From Corynascus novoguineensis (Eukaryota; Ascomycota; Sordariomycetes; Sordariales; Chaetomiaceae): 64,000 nt of DNA. The position numbers and the translations under genes were made by a program. The DNA is taken from assembly GCA_033296725.1 (NCBI GenBank), contig MU857712.1:33085-97084 (forward strand), written 5' to 3'. Below, in pieces: positions 24,617 to 34,471 of the stretch (positions within the stretch are counted from its first letter, which is position 1; every line of letters starts with the position of its first letter). The notes beneath the pieces were generated by a model. The model did no database searches and was not told the origin of the DNA. It saw only the letters and a program-made list of their open reading frames with translations.

Positions 24617-25366
24617 TTATTGCCTTGGCTTCTCTTCCCTCATAAACCCATCCTGCGCTTCCTCTGCTGCTTCCGTCTCGAGTTCAAACTCTGCCTCTTC
24701 GGCCAGCATCCGATCCGTCTCGGCCATCAATGCATCCCCAGCAGCAGTGCCATCGGGCAGCGACTGGAGAGCCTCTAAGTTCAGCTCCTCCTCTTCCTTG
24801 GGCGGCAGCCCTAGTGCTTCGCGCTCGGCCGCGAAACGCGCGCGCACAGCGGGCGTCTGCATGACACGCCAGCGCAGCCTCCACCCCCAGGGCCCGAGAT
24901 CCTTAACCCGCTGTGGCTTGATGCCGAGAAGATACTCGTCGAGGCCGCCAACCTTGTCGATTGTGCGCAGCACGCGCGTGGTGACGCGGGTACGGACAAA
25001 GACGCCGAGCGAGGCGGACCAGAGGCGCTTCTGCTGCACGTTCGGCCGCCACTTGCGCCGTGCCTTGACCTCGTACTTCTTGGACACGTAGTTGCCGAAG
25101 CGGATGCGCGCCTCGCCATACAGGCCTGTGTTGGACTGGTGGTAGAAGGGGCGCGGCCCGTAGGGGTAAGGTGGAATCTCGTGATGCGGCGCCGTCACCG
25201 ATGGGATCGGAACGTCGGAGTCGGGTACGCGCGGTTGTTTGTAGAGCAAAGGTGCGGTCGTGCTTATGGATCTTGTGGTCGTGGTGGCGGTAGTGGTTTT
25301 CAGGAGGCTTTGCAGAGTAGGCGTCGGCCTCGACGCAGCCCGGAGGCAGGGGAGTGATGGAGGCAT
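24617..25366 (-). CDS. MRPL24: Mitochondrial large-subunit ribosomal protein bL28m
   Basis: Intronless gene for a 249-aa protein of the mitochondrial 54S subunit. The N-terminus is rich in Ser/Thr/Arg and lacks acidic residues for about 45 positions, as in a mitochondrial presequence. The core contains the L28 pattern GLYGEARIRFGNYVSKKY followed by KARRKWRPNVQQKRLWS and TRVTTRVLRTIDKVGG, matching bacterial L28 motifs (fG..vs...k...RRW.PN...k...), then a GLDEYLLG segment. The C-terminal ~70 residues are Glu-rich, a fungal extension. The symbol is the yeast name for mitochondrial L28. The gene is convergent with tryptophan synthase and divergent from the coiled-coil gene, with a 383-bp shared upstream region. 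Confidence 0.9.
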   Translation of the reverse strand: MPPSLPCLRAASRPTPTLQSLLKTTTATTTTRSISTTAPLLYKQPRVPDSDVPIPSVTAPHHEIPPYPYGPRPFYHQSNTGLYGEARIRFGNYVSKKYEVKARRKWRPNVQQKRLWSASLGVFVRTRVTTRVLRTIDKVGGLDEYLLGIKPQRVKDLGPWGWRLRWRVMQTPAVRARFAAEREALGLPPKEEEELNLEALQSLPDGTAAGDALMAETDRMLAEEAEFELETEAAEEAQDGFMREEKPRQ

Positions 25367-25749
25367 TTCGTTTGCAGTGCTGGGGTTTAAAATGTAATGG
25401 GCGAACAGGTGTGGTTATGGCCGCCGCATTGGAGAGTTGAGCCGAGCGGGGAGAGGCTCAATTGACTCCGTCTCAAGTAAACCGAATCTGGACCCAGTAT
25501 CTCCGGCGACAGCAGGCCTGTTTCCGAATGTCAAAATTTCGGCGGGTTGCGATGGGATTACTCTGTGCCAGGTGGAGAATGAGGGTTGCCAGCTGGCAAC
25601 TGCTTTTCGCTGTGAACGCGGTCACATGCTGACGTCCCGGAACTGCCAGGTTTGGAGGGGGCTGTCGCGCATTTAACCGCCCAATGGTAGGAGACGCGAC
25701 TGTCCGTTATCGATCCGCTGCCGGTCCCGATGCTCGCCCCAACCACGCC
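25367..25749. other. Shared divergent promoter region
   Basis: 383 bp between the starts of the bL28m gene and the coiled-coil gene. No gene. An in-frame ATG at 25684 could extend the coiled-coil protein by 22 residues. Confidence 0.55.
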
Positions 25750-26878
25750 ATGCTTCCTCCAGTTGACCACAACGTCTTGCAGGACAATCCAGAATTTGCG
25801 GTCCTTTACTCCAAGCTAACAACGTCGGTGCTCAACCCGGATGGGTCTACAAAGAATGGGCCGGCGACCAAGGACCACCGAGCGGCGACAGAAGTGAGTT
25901 ACCTCTTTGATCAAGCTGATTGCATGGGGTGATCCATGGTCCATTGACTGTTGCCGCCAGGCGCTGAATGAATATCGACTTCAAGCTGCCAAGCAACATC
26001 TTCTCACACACGCAATATCCACTGTAAACCCGCACTCTCTACAGACCCAACATGTGCCGGTACCCTCATTGTCCAAACGACCACGACCGCAACCGCAAGT
26101 ACCATCGACGCCGGCAGACCTCCCAAGCTCGTTTCTCGATCTCCTCCTCCTCCTTCCTCCACTTCTCGAAACGCCATCAGACAAATCATCCGAAGCTGCG
26201 GCATTGCTTCTTACCAATCCGCCCCTCTCCGACCTTCCGACCCACCTACCCCAACTGGCGCGGCTGGTTTCCTCCTCGCTACACTCCTCAGCCATGCACC
26301 TGGCACGAATAGCCAATCCCACGACGAACCCGTCCTACGTCCACCGCTCGATACCCGCCCTCCCCACCTACGCTGCCTCACTGGCGTCGATGGTTGCAGA
26401 CCGCAAAGCCGAACTGACGCGTGCCCGTCTTTTGGTCGCAACGCAGCTCACGGCCTTGCTGCAGGAACAAGTGGGTGTTCTCACGCAGCTCCTCCGTGTT
26501 CTTGAAGCCAAGCACGGCCCCATCGCGCGGTCGGTCGAGTTTCGTGCAACCGAGGCGGCCCTGACGGCGCAGCGGCAGGAGGCTGAGGCCGAGACGACGC
26601 TGTGGCTCGCAAGGCGCGATACATACACGCCCGAGGCGACACGGGCCCTAACAAACTATGCAAACCACTTGCGGGACGCTAAGGGGCGGTTGAACGAGGC
26701 TATCCGCTCGCTCAAGACGGAGCTGGAGGCGTACGGGGTGGACGAGAGCGACGGAGAGACAGGTGGAGCCACAGGTGGTAAGGAGAAAATCATGAGGGAG
26801 ATGGCACGGGTGTATCGTGATATAAACCGTCAGATGGAGGAAGCAAGGGCCGATTTGGAGAGGCTGGGTCGAGCGTGA
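25750..26878 (+). CDS. Uncharacterised coiled-coil protein
   Basis: 353 aa from ATG 25750 (MLPPVDHNVL); an in-frame ATG at 25684 would add 22 residues. Two exons: 25750-25893 and 25961-26878, with a 67-nt intron (GTGAGT...CCAG) that joins AATE to ALNEYRLQAAKQ. The N-terminus has a conserved-looking NPEFAVLYSKL segment. The middle is Leu/Pro-rich (LDLLLLLPPLLE, residues ~100-115). The C-terminal ~190 residues are helical and rich in Ala/Arg/Glu/Gln with heptad spacing, ending DINRQMEEARADLERLG. There is no signal peptide or membrane segment. The profile resembles cytoskeletal or kinetochore-type complex subunits (augmin-like proteins are one possibility), but I cannot assign a family from sequence alone. 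Confidence 0.75.
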
Positions 26879-27288
26879 TACACAGTGTTGCTGGAACTCG
26901 AATGGCACAGAGCATATGAGTGACGTGAGAACATGGATTGAGGGAACCCTGATCAAAGCTGACGCGTCCAAAAGTGTAACCCGCCCCTGAAGGCAACTTT
27001 GCATTCTTCCTCTATGCGTTTTTGTGTATCGGTGGACTGGACCGAGGATAATTCTTTGCTCCTGCACAAACAACCACCTGACCGACGTACACCCTGCATC
27101 AATGTTCTCAGAATAGGGGTACAGTCTAATGACGCGAGACGCAGATGCAACACAACAGAAGACCGGGGGAATACATCAATGTCAAACACAGGAAACCCAG
27201 TCAGCCAACCATCCATCCATCAACCCATTACTCCAACTCCACATCCGCTTTTCTGTTTCAAGGCAAAGAAATAGGGGACAAAAACATC
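26879..27288. other. Convergent intergenic spacer
   Basis: 410 bp between the coiled-coil gene and the end of the aspartate aminotransferase gene. Only 3' UTR-like sequence seen. Confidence 0.6.
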
Positions 27289-28857
27289 TTAGCCCTTGAC
27301 CTTGAAAATGGCTTCGGCCAGGCGGCCGACGTTGTCGCTGGTGATACCGGCAACCGAGATGCGGCCATCACGAGTAGCGTAGACGCTGTGCTCCTTGGCC
27401 AGCTTGTCCATCTGCTCCGGAGTCAGGCCGGTGTAGGCGAACATGCCAATCTGGCTGGTGATGTGGCTCCAGTCGTGCTTGGAGCCGAGCTTCTCGAGGT
27501 TCTCCTTGAGCAGGGCGCGCATGGTGATAATGCGGTCGGCCATCTCCTTGACCTCAACGAGCCACTGGTCATACAGGGCGGGCGTGTTGAGGATCTCGGC
27601 GGCGATGCGGGCGCCGTGAATGGGCGGGTTCGAGTACATGGGGCGCACCAGGATCTTAATCTGCGAATCAACGCGCTTGCGCTCCTCGGCGTCGGCACAC
27701 ACCATGGAGAAGGCGCCGATGCGCTCGCCGTACAGGCCCATGTTCTTGGCGAAAGACTGGGCCAGGCAGATGTTGTGGCCCTGCTCGACGAAGTAGCGGA
27801 CCGCGAAGGCGTCCCGGTGAATATCACCACTGGCAAAGCCTTGGTAGGCCATGTCGAAGAATGAGAAGTGGCCCTTGGCCTTGACAGCCGCCTCAATCTC
27901 CTTCCACTGCTCCGGGGTCGGGTCGACACCGGTGGGGTTGTGCGCGCAGGCGTGGAACAGGAAGATGCTGCCGTTGGGAGCGTTCTTGATGTCGGCAATC
28001 ATACCCTGGAAGTCCAGACCGATGGTGTCCTTGTCGTAGTAGGCGTACTTCTCAACCTGGAGGCCGGAGTCCTTGAAAACGGCGGCATGGTTGGCCCACG
28101 ACGGGGTCGGGATGTAGATAGACTTGGCGCCGGGGAAGAAGCGGGCGAGGAAGGCGGCTCCGATGCGCAGAGCACCGGTGCCCGAGATGGACTGGGTAAT
28201 GGCCAGGCGGTCGAGGGCCGAGCTGTCCTTGCCGTAGGCGAGCACAGCAGCGGCCTTGGTGAACTCGGGCACGCCCGTGATGCCAGCATACTCCTTGTTT
28301 AGGCGCGACGCAATCACCTTTTCCTCGGCCTGACGCACAGACGGCAGCACGTACGGCTTGCCCTTGTCATCACGGTAGGCACCGACACCTGACAGAAAGT
28401 ACCACGTGTTAACCGGCTGCTGACAGTTTTACGGTGTTTGCGGGCAGTCATGGGGTCTCAAAACGAACCGAGGTTGATCTTCTTCTCGAACGGGTCGGCC
28501 TTGAAGGCTTCAGTGATGCCTGCACAACAAGAATTGTCAGTTTTCCGGATGGCACCGGCGTGGGAATAGACGTTCGCACATACCAAGAATGGCCTGGGAA
28601 AAAGCCGCAGAGAAGCGGACTGGTCAGCAATTCAAGGCCAATTGAAACTTCGAAAACTCGGAGAGGACACCTACATCCTGTGAACAAGTCCAGTCAGCTC
28701 ATTGCACAAACACAAGTTTCGGAAGGTGGAAGTTTTGAGTCAACAAACATACCGGAGGACCTTGCGGAACGTTGGCCCATGTAGAGGCAGCGCGCAACGC
28801 TGAGAAGTTGCGGGCCACGGCGGCCCGCCGCGACACAATTCGGAGCGAGGAAAGCAT
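27289..28857 (-). CDS. Aspartate aminotransferase, mitochondrial (with 3-nt and 10-nt exons)
   Basis: PLP enzyme interconverting aspartate/2-oxoglutarate and oxaloacetate/glutamate, part of the malate-aspartate shuttle; 422 aa. Proposed exons: 28857-28753, 28677-28675 (GAT only), 28593-28584 (10 nt), 28519-28469 and 28388-27289. The first exon codes an Arg/Ala/Ser-rich mitochondrial presequence and WANVPQGPP. The small exons add D and AILG, giving the family's invariant GPPDxILG before ITEAFKAD and LGVGAYRD. Later motifs: SGTGALR, HNPTGVDP, DMAYQGFASG, and SFAKNMG with PLP lysine K271. The introns around the 3-nt exon are 75 and 81 nt, each with a CTGAC branch site and a good acceptor. Skipping the 3-nt exon keeps frame but deletes the conserved Asp. 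Confidence 0.93.
28675..28677 (-). other. Predicted 3-nt microexon (GAT, Asp)
   Basis: On the minus strand the sequence reads ...CACAG|GAT|GTAGGT.... Upstream of it lies GCTGAC 16-21 nt before the acceptor; downstream, the 81-nt intron has its own GCTGAC branch and ends CCCAG. GAT supplies the Asp of the GPPD motif that is conserved from fungi to animals in this enzyme and that no other reading provides. Confidence 0.7.
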
Positions 28858-29892
28858 GATGTCTGAGATGGAGAGGCACAACGAGTCTCCGTGTGTTTGC
28901 GTTGTGGGAAGTCAAAAACAGCCCAGAAAAGGGAGGTTCAGATCAACGTGGCTCTCGTTCCTCGGCGCCGTTCAGTCGCTGTGGTGCTGAATGTGTGAAG
29001 GGCTTCGCTGATGGCCTGTCACTGGTGGGGCGAAAACCTTGGAACGGCGCTGCTGGGCCAATTGGCAAAAATGCCCGGGACGGAGACAGCGGAGCAGCTT
29101 CCCGTGCACCCCGACCTCGGCCGACCCACCGCGAACCGAGAACGTGGCATTGAGAACGTGCATTTAGCCCTAACCCTCCGATTCGATCCCCTGTTCTTGA
29201 TTCTGAGACAATCATTGGAGCGGTTGGTAAACTGTAATCAACGCAATCTGGGGTCAAAGGTTCCAGCTGCTATTCCGACTTCTCCACCGACAAGTTGCCA
29301 GCCACACGCGGCTGTGGCTGAACTACCGAGGTACCTTCACCTATTGGCTCACCGGGGTCACTGGAAGAGGCGAGCGGACAAGGTTCATCTCTTGTGTGCT
29401 GTGAACACGCCTAGCTACTAGCTCCCTACTTAGTCGTAGTATTCGAAGGATCGTGCATTCTTAGGGTTTGGTTCCATGAGACGATGGTCAGCTGGACGTC
29501 TGAATGCCCAGGCCCCAAGTGCAATTGTGGCACGGGAACAGAATACGAATAGGAAGAACGTGAGTTGTAACATATAGACTGCGCCGAGGTGTCCACCAAT
29601 ATGTGAGACGAACTTCTCGAAATGCTCGGGACACAGCTTGTGTACAACTGGGTCAGTAGTGAAGCCATCTGATGCTTGCTACTAGCGTCTCGCCGTACAG
29701 TTAGACAAACCAAGGACCCTTGCAGCACGTGAATGAGATGACATTGCGGTCCTGGGCCATGTATTGCATAGTAGTGGCATATAAAGTTGGCCCTCGAGCG
29801 CGTTTTGTCTCTATCATTAGATACAAGACCACATCTTCCGGTCTACCGCGGTTACTAAGACTTGTATGGTATCATTCTTCACGCCTGCTCCG
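28858..29892. other. Divergent intergenic region
   Basis: About 1 kb between the aspartate aminotransferase start and the CFEM gene. GC-rich first half, then more AT-rich. No gene seen. Confidence 0.55.
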
Positions 29893-30277
29893 ATGCGTCA
29901 TCTGTATACGACTCTGGCTCTTGCCATCTCTGTTGCTTGTCAGGGCATCACTGAAGCCCCGGCAGTAGTGACGCCGGCCATGGCAGCGGATTGTCCTTTA
30001 ACAAACTCGATACCGCTCTGCGGGGTATGTAGTTATCATATCGTCTTCTTCCAGCCCCGGTTAGCGATGCAAACTGACAGCATCCCAGATCCAGTGCCTC
30101 ATGTCTGCTGGGAGCGCGGTTGGCTGTTCCGACGTTCGCGACCTACAATGCGCGTGCAAATCTGCTAGCAAGATACGCGATAAGGCTGCTCCTTGCGTCA
30201 CACGTTCGTGTGGGCGACGGCGTGGATCGTCGCTCGAGTCGGTAGCTGCCGCCATTTGCACGCAATGCGTCCGTTAA
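29893..30277 (+). CDS. Small secreted CFEM-domain protein
   Basis: 106 aa from two exons, 29893-30024 and 30089-30277, with a 64-nt intron (GTATGT...CCCAG). Residues 1-16 (MRHLYTTLALAISVAC) form a signal peptide; an in-frame ATG at 29866 would add nine residues. The mature part carries the eight-cysteine CFEM pattern: C43, C47, C57, C65, C67, C80, C85 and C101, with P41-x-C43-G and the CxC pair, and an Asp (D59 or D62) where CFEM proteins hold haem iron. One Cys precedes and one follows the motif (C34, C104). CFEM proteins are extracellular; roles include haem uptake, surface adhesion and effector function. No GPI tail follows, so it is likely freely secreted. Splicing is needed to see the motif, since C43 and C47 lie on different exons. 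Confidence 0.82.
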
Positions 30278-31367
30278 ACAGCCAAGTGATGCGACAGATG
30301 TTAGCTTACCAGCCACTTGTTGTTGACTGGTTTTTCATGCTTGCTCCGCCCCCATTTGTGGGTTATGTTGCATGAGCAGTATAGTTTGGTTCTTGCAGGG
30401 CGGTTGGAAATGCTTACGCAAAGGTAAACTCTAGGCAGAGCAGTGCTAAAGACTGATTAAGAGGCATATCATACGATCCACCAAGGTATGGTGGCAGGGT
30501 TGACTAGTTTGTTCTCGTTCGAAATCAGAGAAGTCATATTGTCCGATTTAAGCAAGAATTCCAGATGCCCTTCGTCTACAATTGAGTCGTGCCTTTACTT
30601 CACATTTAGCTTTCCTGCTGCAATCGCTAAGGTGCATCGCCTAGGAGTCGTGCTCAATGGTGGCACACCCTATTGGCAGGTCATCGGTTCGGCAACAGCA
30701 TGTGAAGAGTGTTCCACCGACGTGTTAGAGTTCTGACAAACTCGGGCAGGCAAATCTTGACTCGTCGCTTTCGGAAGATTTGTTGTCGACAAAATTGGCC
30801 ACTCAACAAGGAGCATCCCGGATGATCCACGAGTTCTGTCGCCGGGACCCTCAGTGGAGTGCAAAAAGTGATCCACCCAGAACTTTCTTCAAGGCGGCGC
30901 AAATGGCAACATTTTAAGTCCTAAAGCCGATCGCATCGCCATCTCCCTACCCGAAGTCCCGGCATATACCAAGATGACCGACAGAACTTGGACAGGGATC
31001 CACTGCGTGAGATGTTGCCCGGGCATCATCCAACATTAATAATGGTCATAGGGGGCTGACGTTGGCTTCGAGTGAAAATTCTAGAAAGCGGATCCTTTAC
31101 TGTGAGCAGTCATGATCCGGCGCGGCAAGGTCGTCATCTCGCCGGCAGTTGAATATACAGGATCAGGGTCGGAGGCTCCGGGCCCACGGTTGCACTATTA
31201 GTATATTTAACTGGCCCTCTTCTCCTCACACTCTGGTCGTAGCCATCTTCTCACAGAGCTTCAGATTCCTCTGCCGACCGCTTTACTCTGCCCATCCTTA
31301 TTGGAGCTCGACACGGCAACTCTTAAGCCGATCACCAGAATTAGACCACTTGAGTGTCGATACCGCC
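30278..31367. other. Intergenic region, no gene seen
   Basis: About 1.1 kb between the CFEM gene and the alcohol dehydrogenase gene. Short frames only. A TATATTTAA element near 31200 is about 165 bp upstream of the dehydrogenase ATG. Confidence 0.55.
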
Positions 31368-32545
31368 ATGTCAACAAGCGACCACAAGTTCGAGGGGTGG
31401 CTGGGCCTTGACCCATCAGCGGCAGAGGGAAAGATGCAGTGGGGCGAGTTTGAGCCGAAGCCGTGGGAGGAAACCGACGTTGATATCAAGGTCACTCACT
31501 GCGGCATCTGCGGCAGTGACCTCCACACTCTGAGGAGTGGTTGGGTAGGTTTCAAAGACCCTTTCAAGTGCGATATTCCATGGCTCAGTTCCTGACACTT
31601 TTACGATAGGGACCGACCAGGTACCCCTGCGTCGTCGGTCACGAGATCGTCGGCACTGTAGTGCGTGTTGGCTCCAAGGCCGAGGGTGGCCTCAAGGTCG
31701 GTGACCGTGTTGGCGTTGGGGCACAGAGCGATTCCTGCCTGGGCCGTAAGGGCGACTGCGAGATGTGCGCGACGGAGCAGGAGAACTATTGCCCGGCCCA
31801 AACCGGCACGTACAACAGCGTCTACCTGAACGGCGGCAAGTCGTACGGTGGATATGCCCTCTACAACCGGACACCCTCGCATTTCGTCGTCAAGATCCCG
31901 GACGCCATCAGCTCGGCCCACGCGGCGCCCATGCTTTGCGCTGGCGTCACCACCTATTCACCCCTCAAGCACCACGGTGTGGGCCCGGGAAAGACGGTCG
32001 GCATCATCGGCCTCGGTGGACTTGGCCATTTTGGTGTCATGTGGGCTAAGGCTCTCAAGGCCGACAAGGTCGTGGTCATCTCGCGTACATCAGGCAAGAA
32101 AGATGACGCCCTGAAGCTGGGGGCGGATGACTTCATCGCGACGGCTGAGGATCCCGAGTGGGCCAAGAAGCATGCTTCGACACTCGATGTAATCCTTTGC
32201 ACGGTTTCGTCGTCGTCGATGCCCCTGATGGACTATCTGTCTCTCCTGCGCTTCGATGGCACCTTTGTCCAACTTGGGGCCCCCGATGACGGCCTGCCAA
32301 GTATCCAGCAGTTCCCTCTCATCCTGAAGCGGCTCAAGATCACGGGCTCACTGATTGGTTCGCCCAATGAGCTCAAGGAGATGTTGCAGTTGGCCGTGGA
32401 TCAAAACGTCAGGCCCTGGGTTGATGAGATTCCGATGAAGGATGCCAACAGGGCGATTGTCGAGATGGAGGCGGGGAAGCCGAGGTACCGCTATGTCCTG
32501 ACCAACGAGTCTCGAGGGACAACCCAACTCAAGGCAGGATTGTAG
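31368..32545 (+). CDS. Zinc-dependent alcohol dehydrogenase, cinnamyl/ADH6-ADH7 type
   Basis: Cytosolic medium-chain dehydrogenase, 370 aa, two exons (31368-31544 and 31610-32545; 65-nt intron). Catalytic zinc ligands are in CGICGSDLH and GHEIVG. The structural zinc lobe is SCLGRKGDCEMCATEQENYC, with four cysteines. The Rossmann motif is GLGGLGHFGV. The substrate-side pattern AAPMLCAGVTTYSPLKHHGVGPGKTV is typical of the cinnamyl alcohol dehydrogenase subgroup, whose fungal members reduce aromatic and aliphatic aldehydes with NADPH. The SRTSGKK turn after the second beta strand fits NADP rather than NAD preference. Its likely role is aldehyde detoxification or aromatic aldehyde reduction; the physiological substrate is not deducible. 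Confidence 0.92.
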
Positions 32546-34471
32546 ACGAGGCAGCACAAGGACGCTTCTCATAATTAGATATGCATACACACAGCGATAG
32601 ATTAGCATGACAAGGCGCGGTTCATAGACTTTTTTGCGAGGGAGATGAATAAAAGAGGAACCTGATTCCTAGAAAAACTCACGGCTCTACGTTTATCTTG
32701 TTATGATGATTGAAATGAATGGAAAGATTAGGAGACGGAGACCAGTGATAGTATCGTCCCTTGTTCTGGCTTGAACACGTAGTCTTCGTGTCAGAGATCT
32801 GTAATTAGTTCAAAGAAGGGATGAAGGTAGCAATGAAGCCGACAACACCGGCAATAGCATCAAACGCGGCTAAAGGATGTCTCGGGGTTGTGGCGCTTTG
32901 ATCGTAGATTCTTGACATGGTCTTGTTAACGTGGTTCAGAGCATTGATGCATTGTGGCAGCCTGTCGCAAGGACAAACTCGAGTCCGCCACGATAACGCC
33001 AGCGGAATCGTTTCGCGAACACAGCAACGACGTTGTTGATGGTAGCTCCAATGCCGAGCTGTCAGTCTTCCAGCTCGATGGAATAGCTGCTGCAGGACGT
33101 CAAAAGAGATGCTGGGGATGTGAGAGTTACCAGGGGGCACTGCAAACTGAGTCAACGTCGCAGATGGCCTTGTGCTCCTCAATGACGAAGTTGATTTCAG
33201 ACAGAGGCAGAGACTTATTCCGGTTGATGTGCGATATCGTACTAGCATATAAGACGAACCCTGAAGTGGATTACAGCAAGCGTGCTATTGTTGAAGAATT
33301 CGGGTGCAGGTTCGACTCGAGCAGTACACCCTCTTTTGTGTAACCAGTCATGATTGATCAACTATTAGTGGTTTCCTGATGTTATGCCCCTACCTTGCTT
33401 CCTTCTCTTACACCAATGCACTCTTCGGTTTCCCGGTTATACTCTAGTTACTTTCTTCCACCGCTGCGTGACAATGTACTGAAGAAATTGAGTTTTCTCG
33501 TGTATAACAGTTTTGAGGTGGCCAGGAGGTTTGTCGTGCTCTTTTCTCAACTTCGGATATTCTCTCTATCCATAATATAACTACTGTAGAGAGCGTGGCT
33601 AGATAATTTACTAACAATACCACGTATCTACAGTCACTTATTTGAGTCCTTTGGATATCTGGGTTTGGAAGAGATGAACAAGGAATACAAACGAAGAGTG
33701 ACGATTATGTCCTTGTTAGATCAGAACCAGAAACCTGTGATGATGCCAAGGGATAGATACACTGACAATCTAGTGACAGTACTTTGGTAACATGCTCAGA
33801 ACGCCTTCAGCCATTTTACTATCACTCATTTGCTTAGAAAAGGTTGTATGCATCGGACCGAGATCAGACTAGCGTGAAGTACATATATGTAGTACAATGC
33901 GTGCTCAAGCTGACTGCATCAAATGCTGGTTCACACACCTTAAAAGAGTGTGAAAATATGAACGTTAGGGTCATACGTATGGAACCATGCAAAAGTCCAA
34001 GCAGATTTCATCAGATAAGGTGCTGCAGGTGCCGCAGGTGCGCCAAACTCTGGGTTGGGCTATTGACGAATATATATGCAGCTGGCCAGTTCAGGAACGG
34101 ATCACAGGGTCTGCTTGTCCGTACCGGCTGTCATTCCGGCTAATAGGGTTGCACGTAATAATGCCGCGTCCTTCGAGGCCAAGGATTCGCATTGTATTGG
34201 TCCGGTATTGAGGCAGGAGATTGAAACAACCAAGGCCGTCTCAAGTGCAGCGCAGAGTTTATGGTAAGCAGTAAGCACCGCTTGATGAGGAAGCACCGTT
34301 AATTAGTATCTTACCCAGGTAGACAAGGTACCTGACCTACGGTGACGATATTTGAGCAAGCGGTCCAGCCCACTCTCCTGTTATGCGTTTAAAATTTGCG
34401 TTTGTGATCTGACTAACAGAGGTCAACACGAGCGCCCCTTCTTCCCTTGCTCAGACATCTAGCACTCAGCA
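32546..34471. other. Intergenic region with possible degraded gene
   Basis: About 1.9 kb between the alcohol dehydrogenase and the MFS transporter. The part at 32805-33262 shows protein-like fragments on the minus strand (listed separately); 33.3-34.4 kb is AT-rich without any coding pattern. Confidence 0.5.
32805..33262 (-). pseudogene. Possible degraded or multi-exon small gene
   Basis: Protein-like fragments occur in two frames on the minus strand. Upstream: SLPLSEINFVIEEHKAICD followed by VDSVCSAP, then GIGATINNVVAVFAKRF in the same frame beyond a TGA. Downstream, in another frame: INALNHVNKTMSRIYD and FDAIAGVVGFIATFIPSLN, ending TAA at 32805. No single splice model I tried joins all fragments in frame. 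It could be a gene with introns I mis-placed, or a decayed gene; the TGA could be a former TGG. Family unknown. Weak call. Confidence 0.22.

Noticed and set aside
33300..33330. GGTTCGACTCGAG resembling a tRNA B-box.
   Set aside because: No A-box or foldable cloverleaf at the right distance upstream on either strand.
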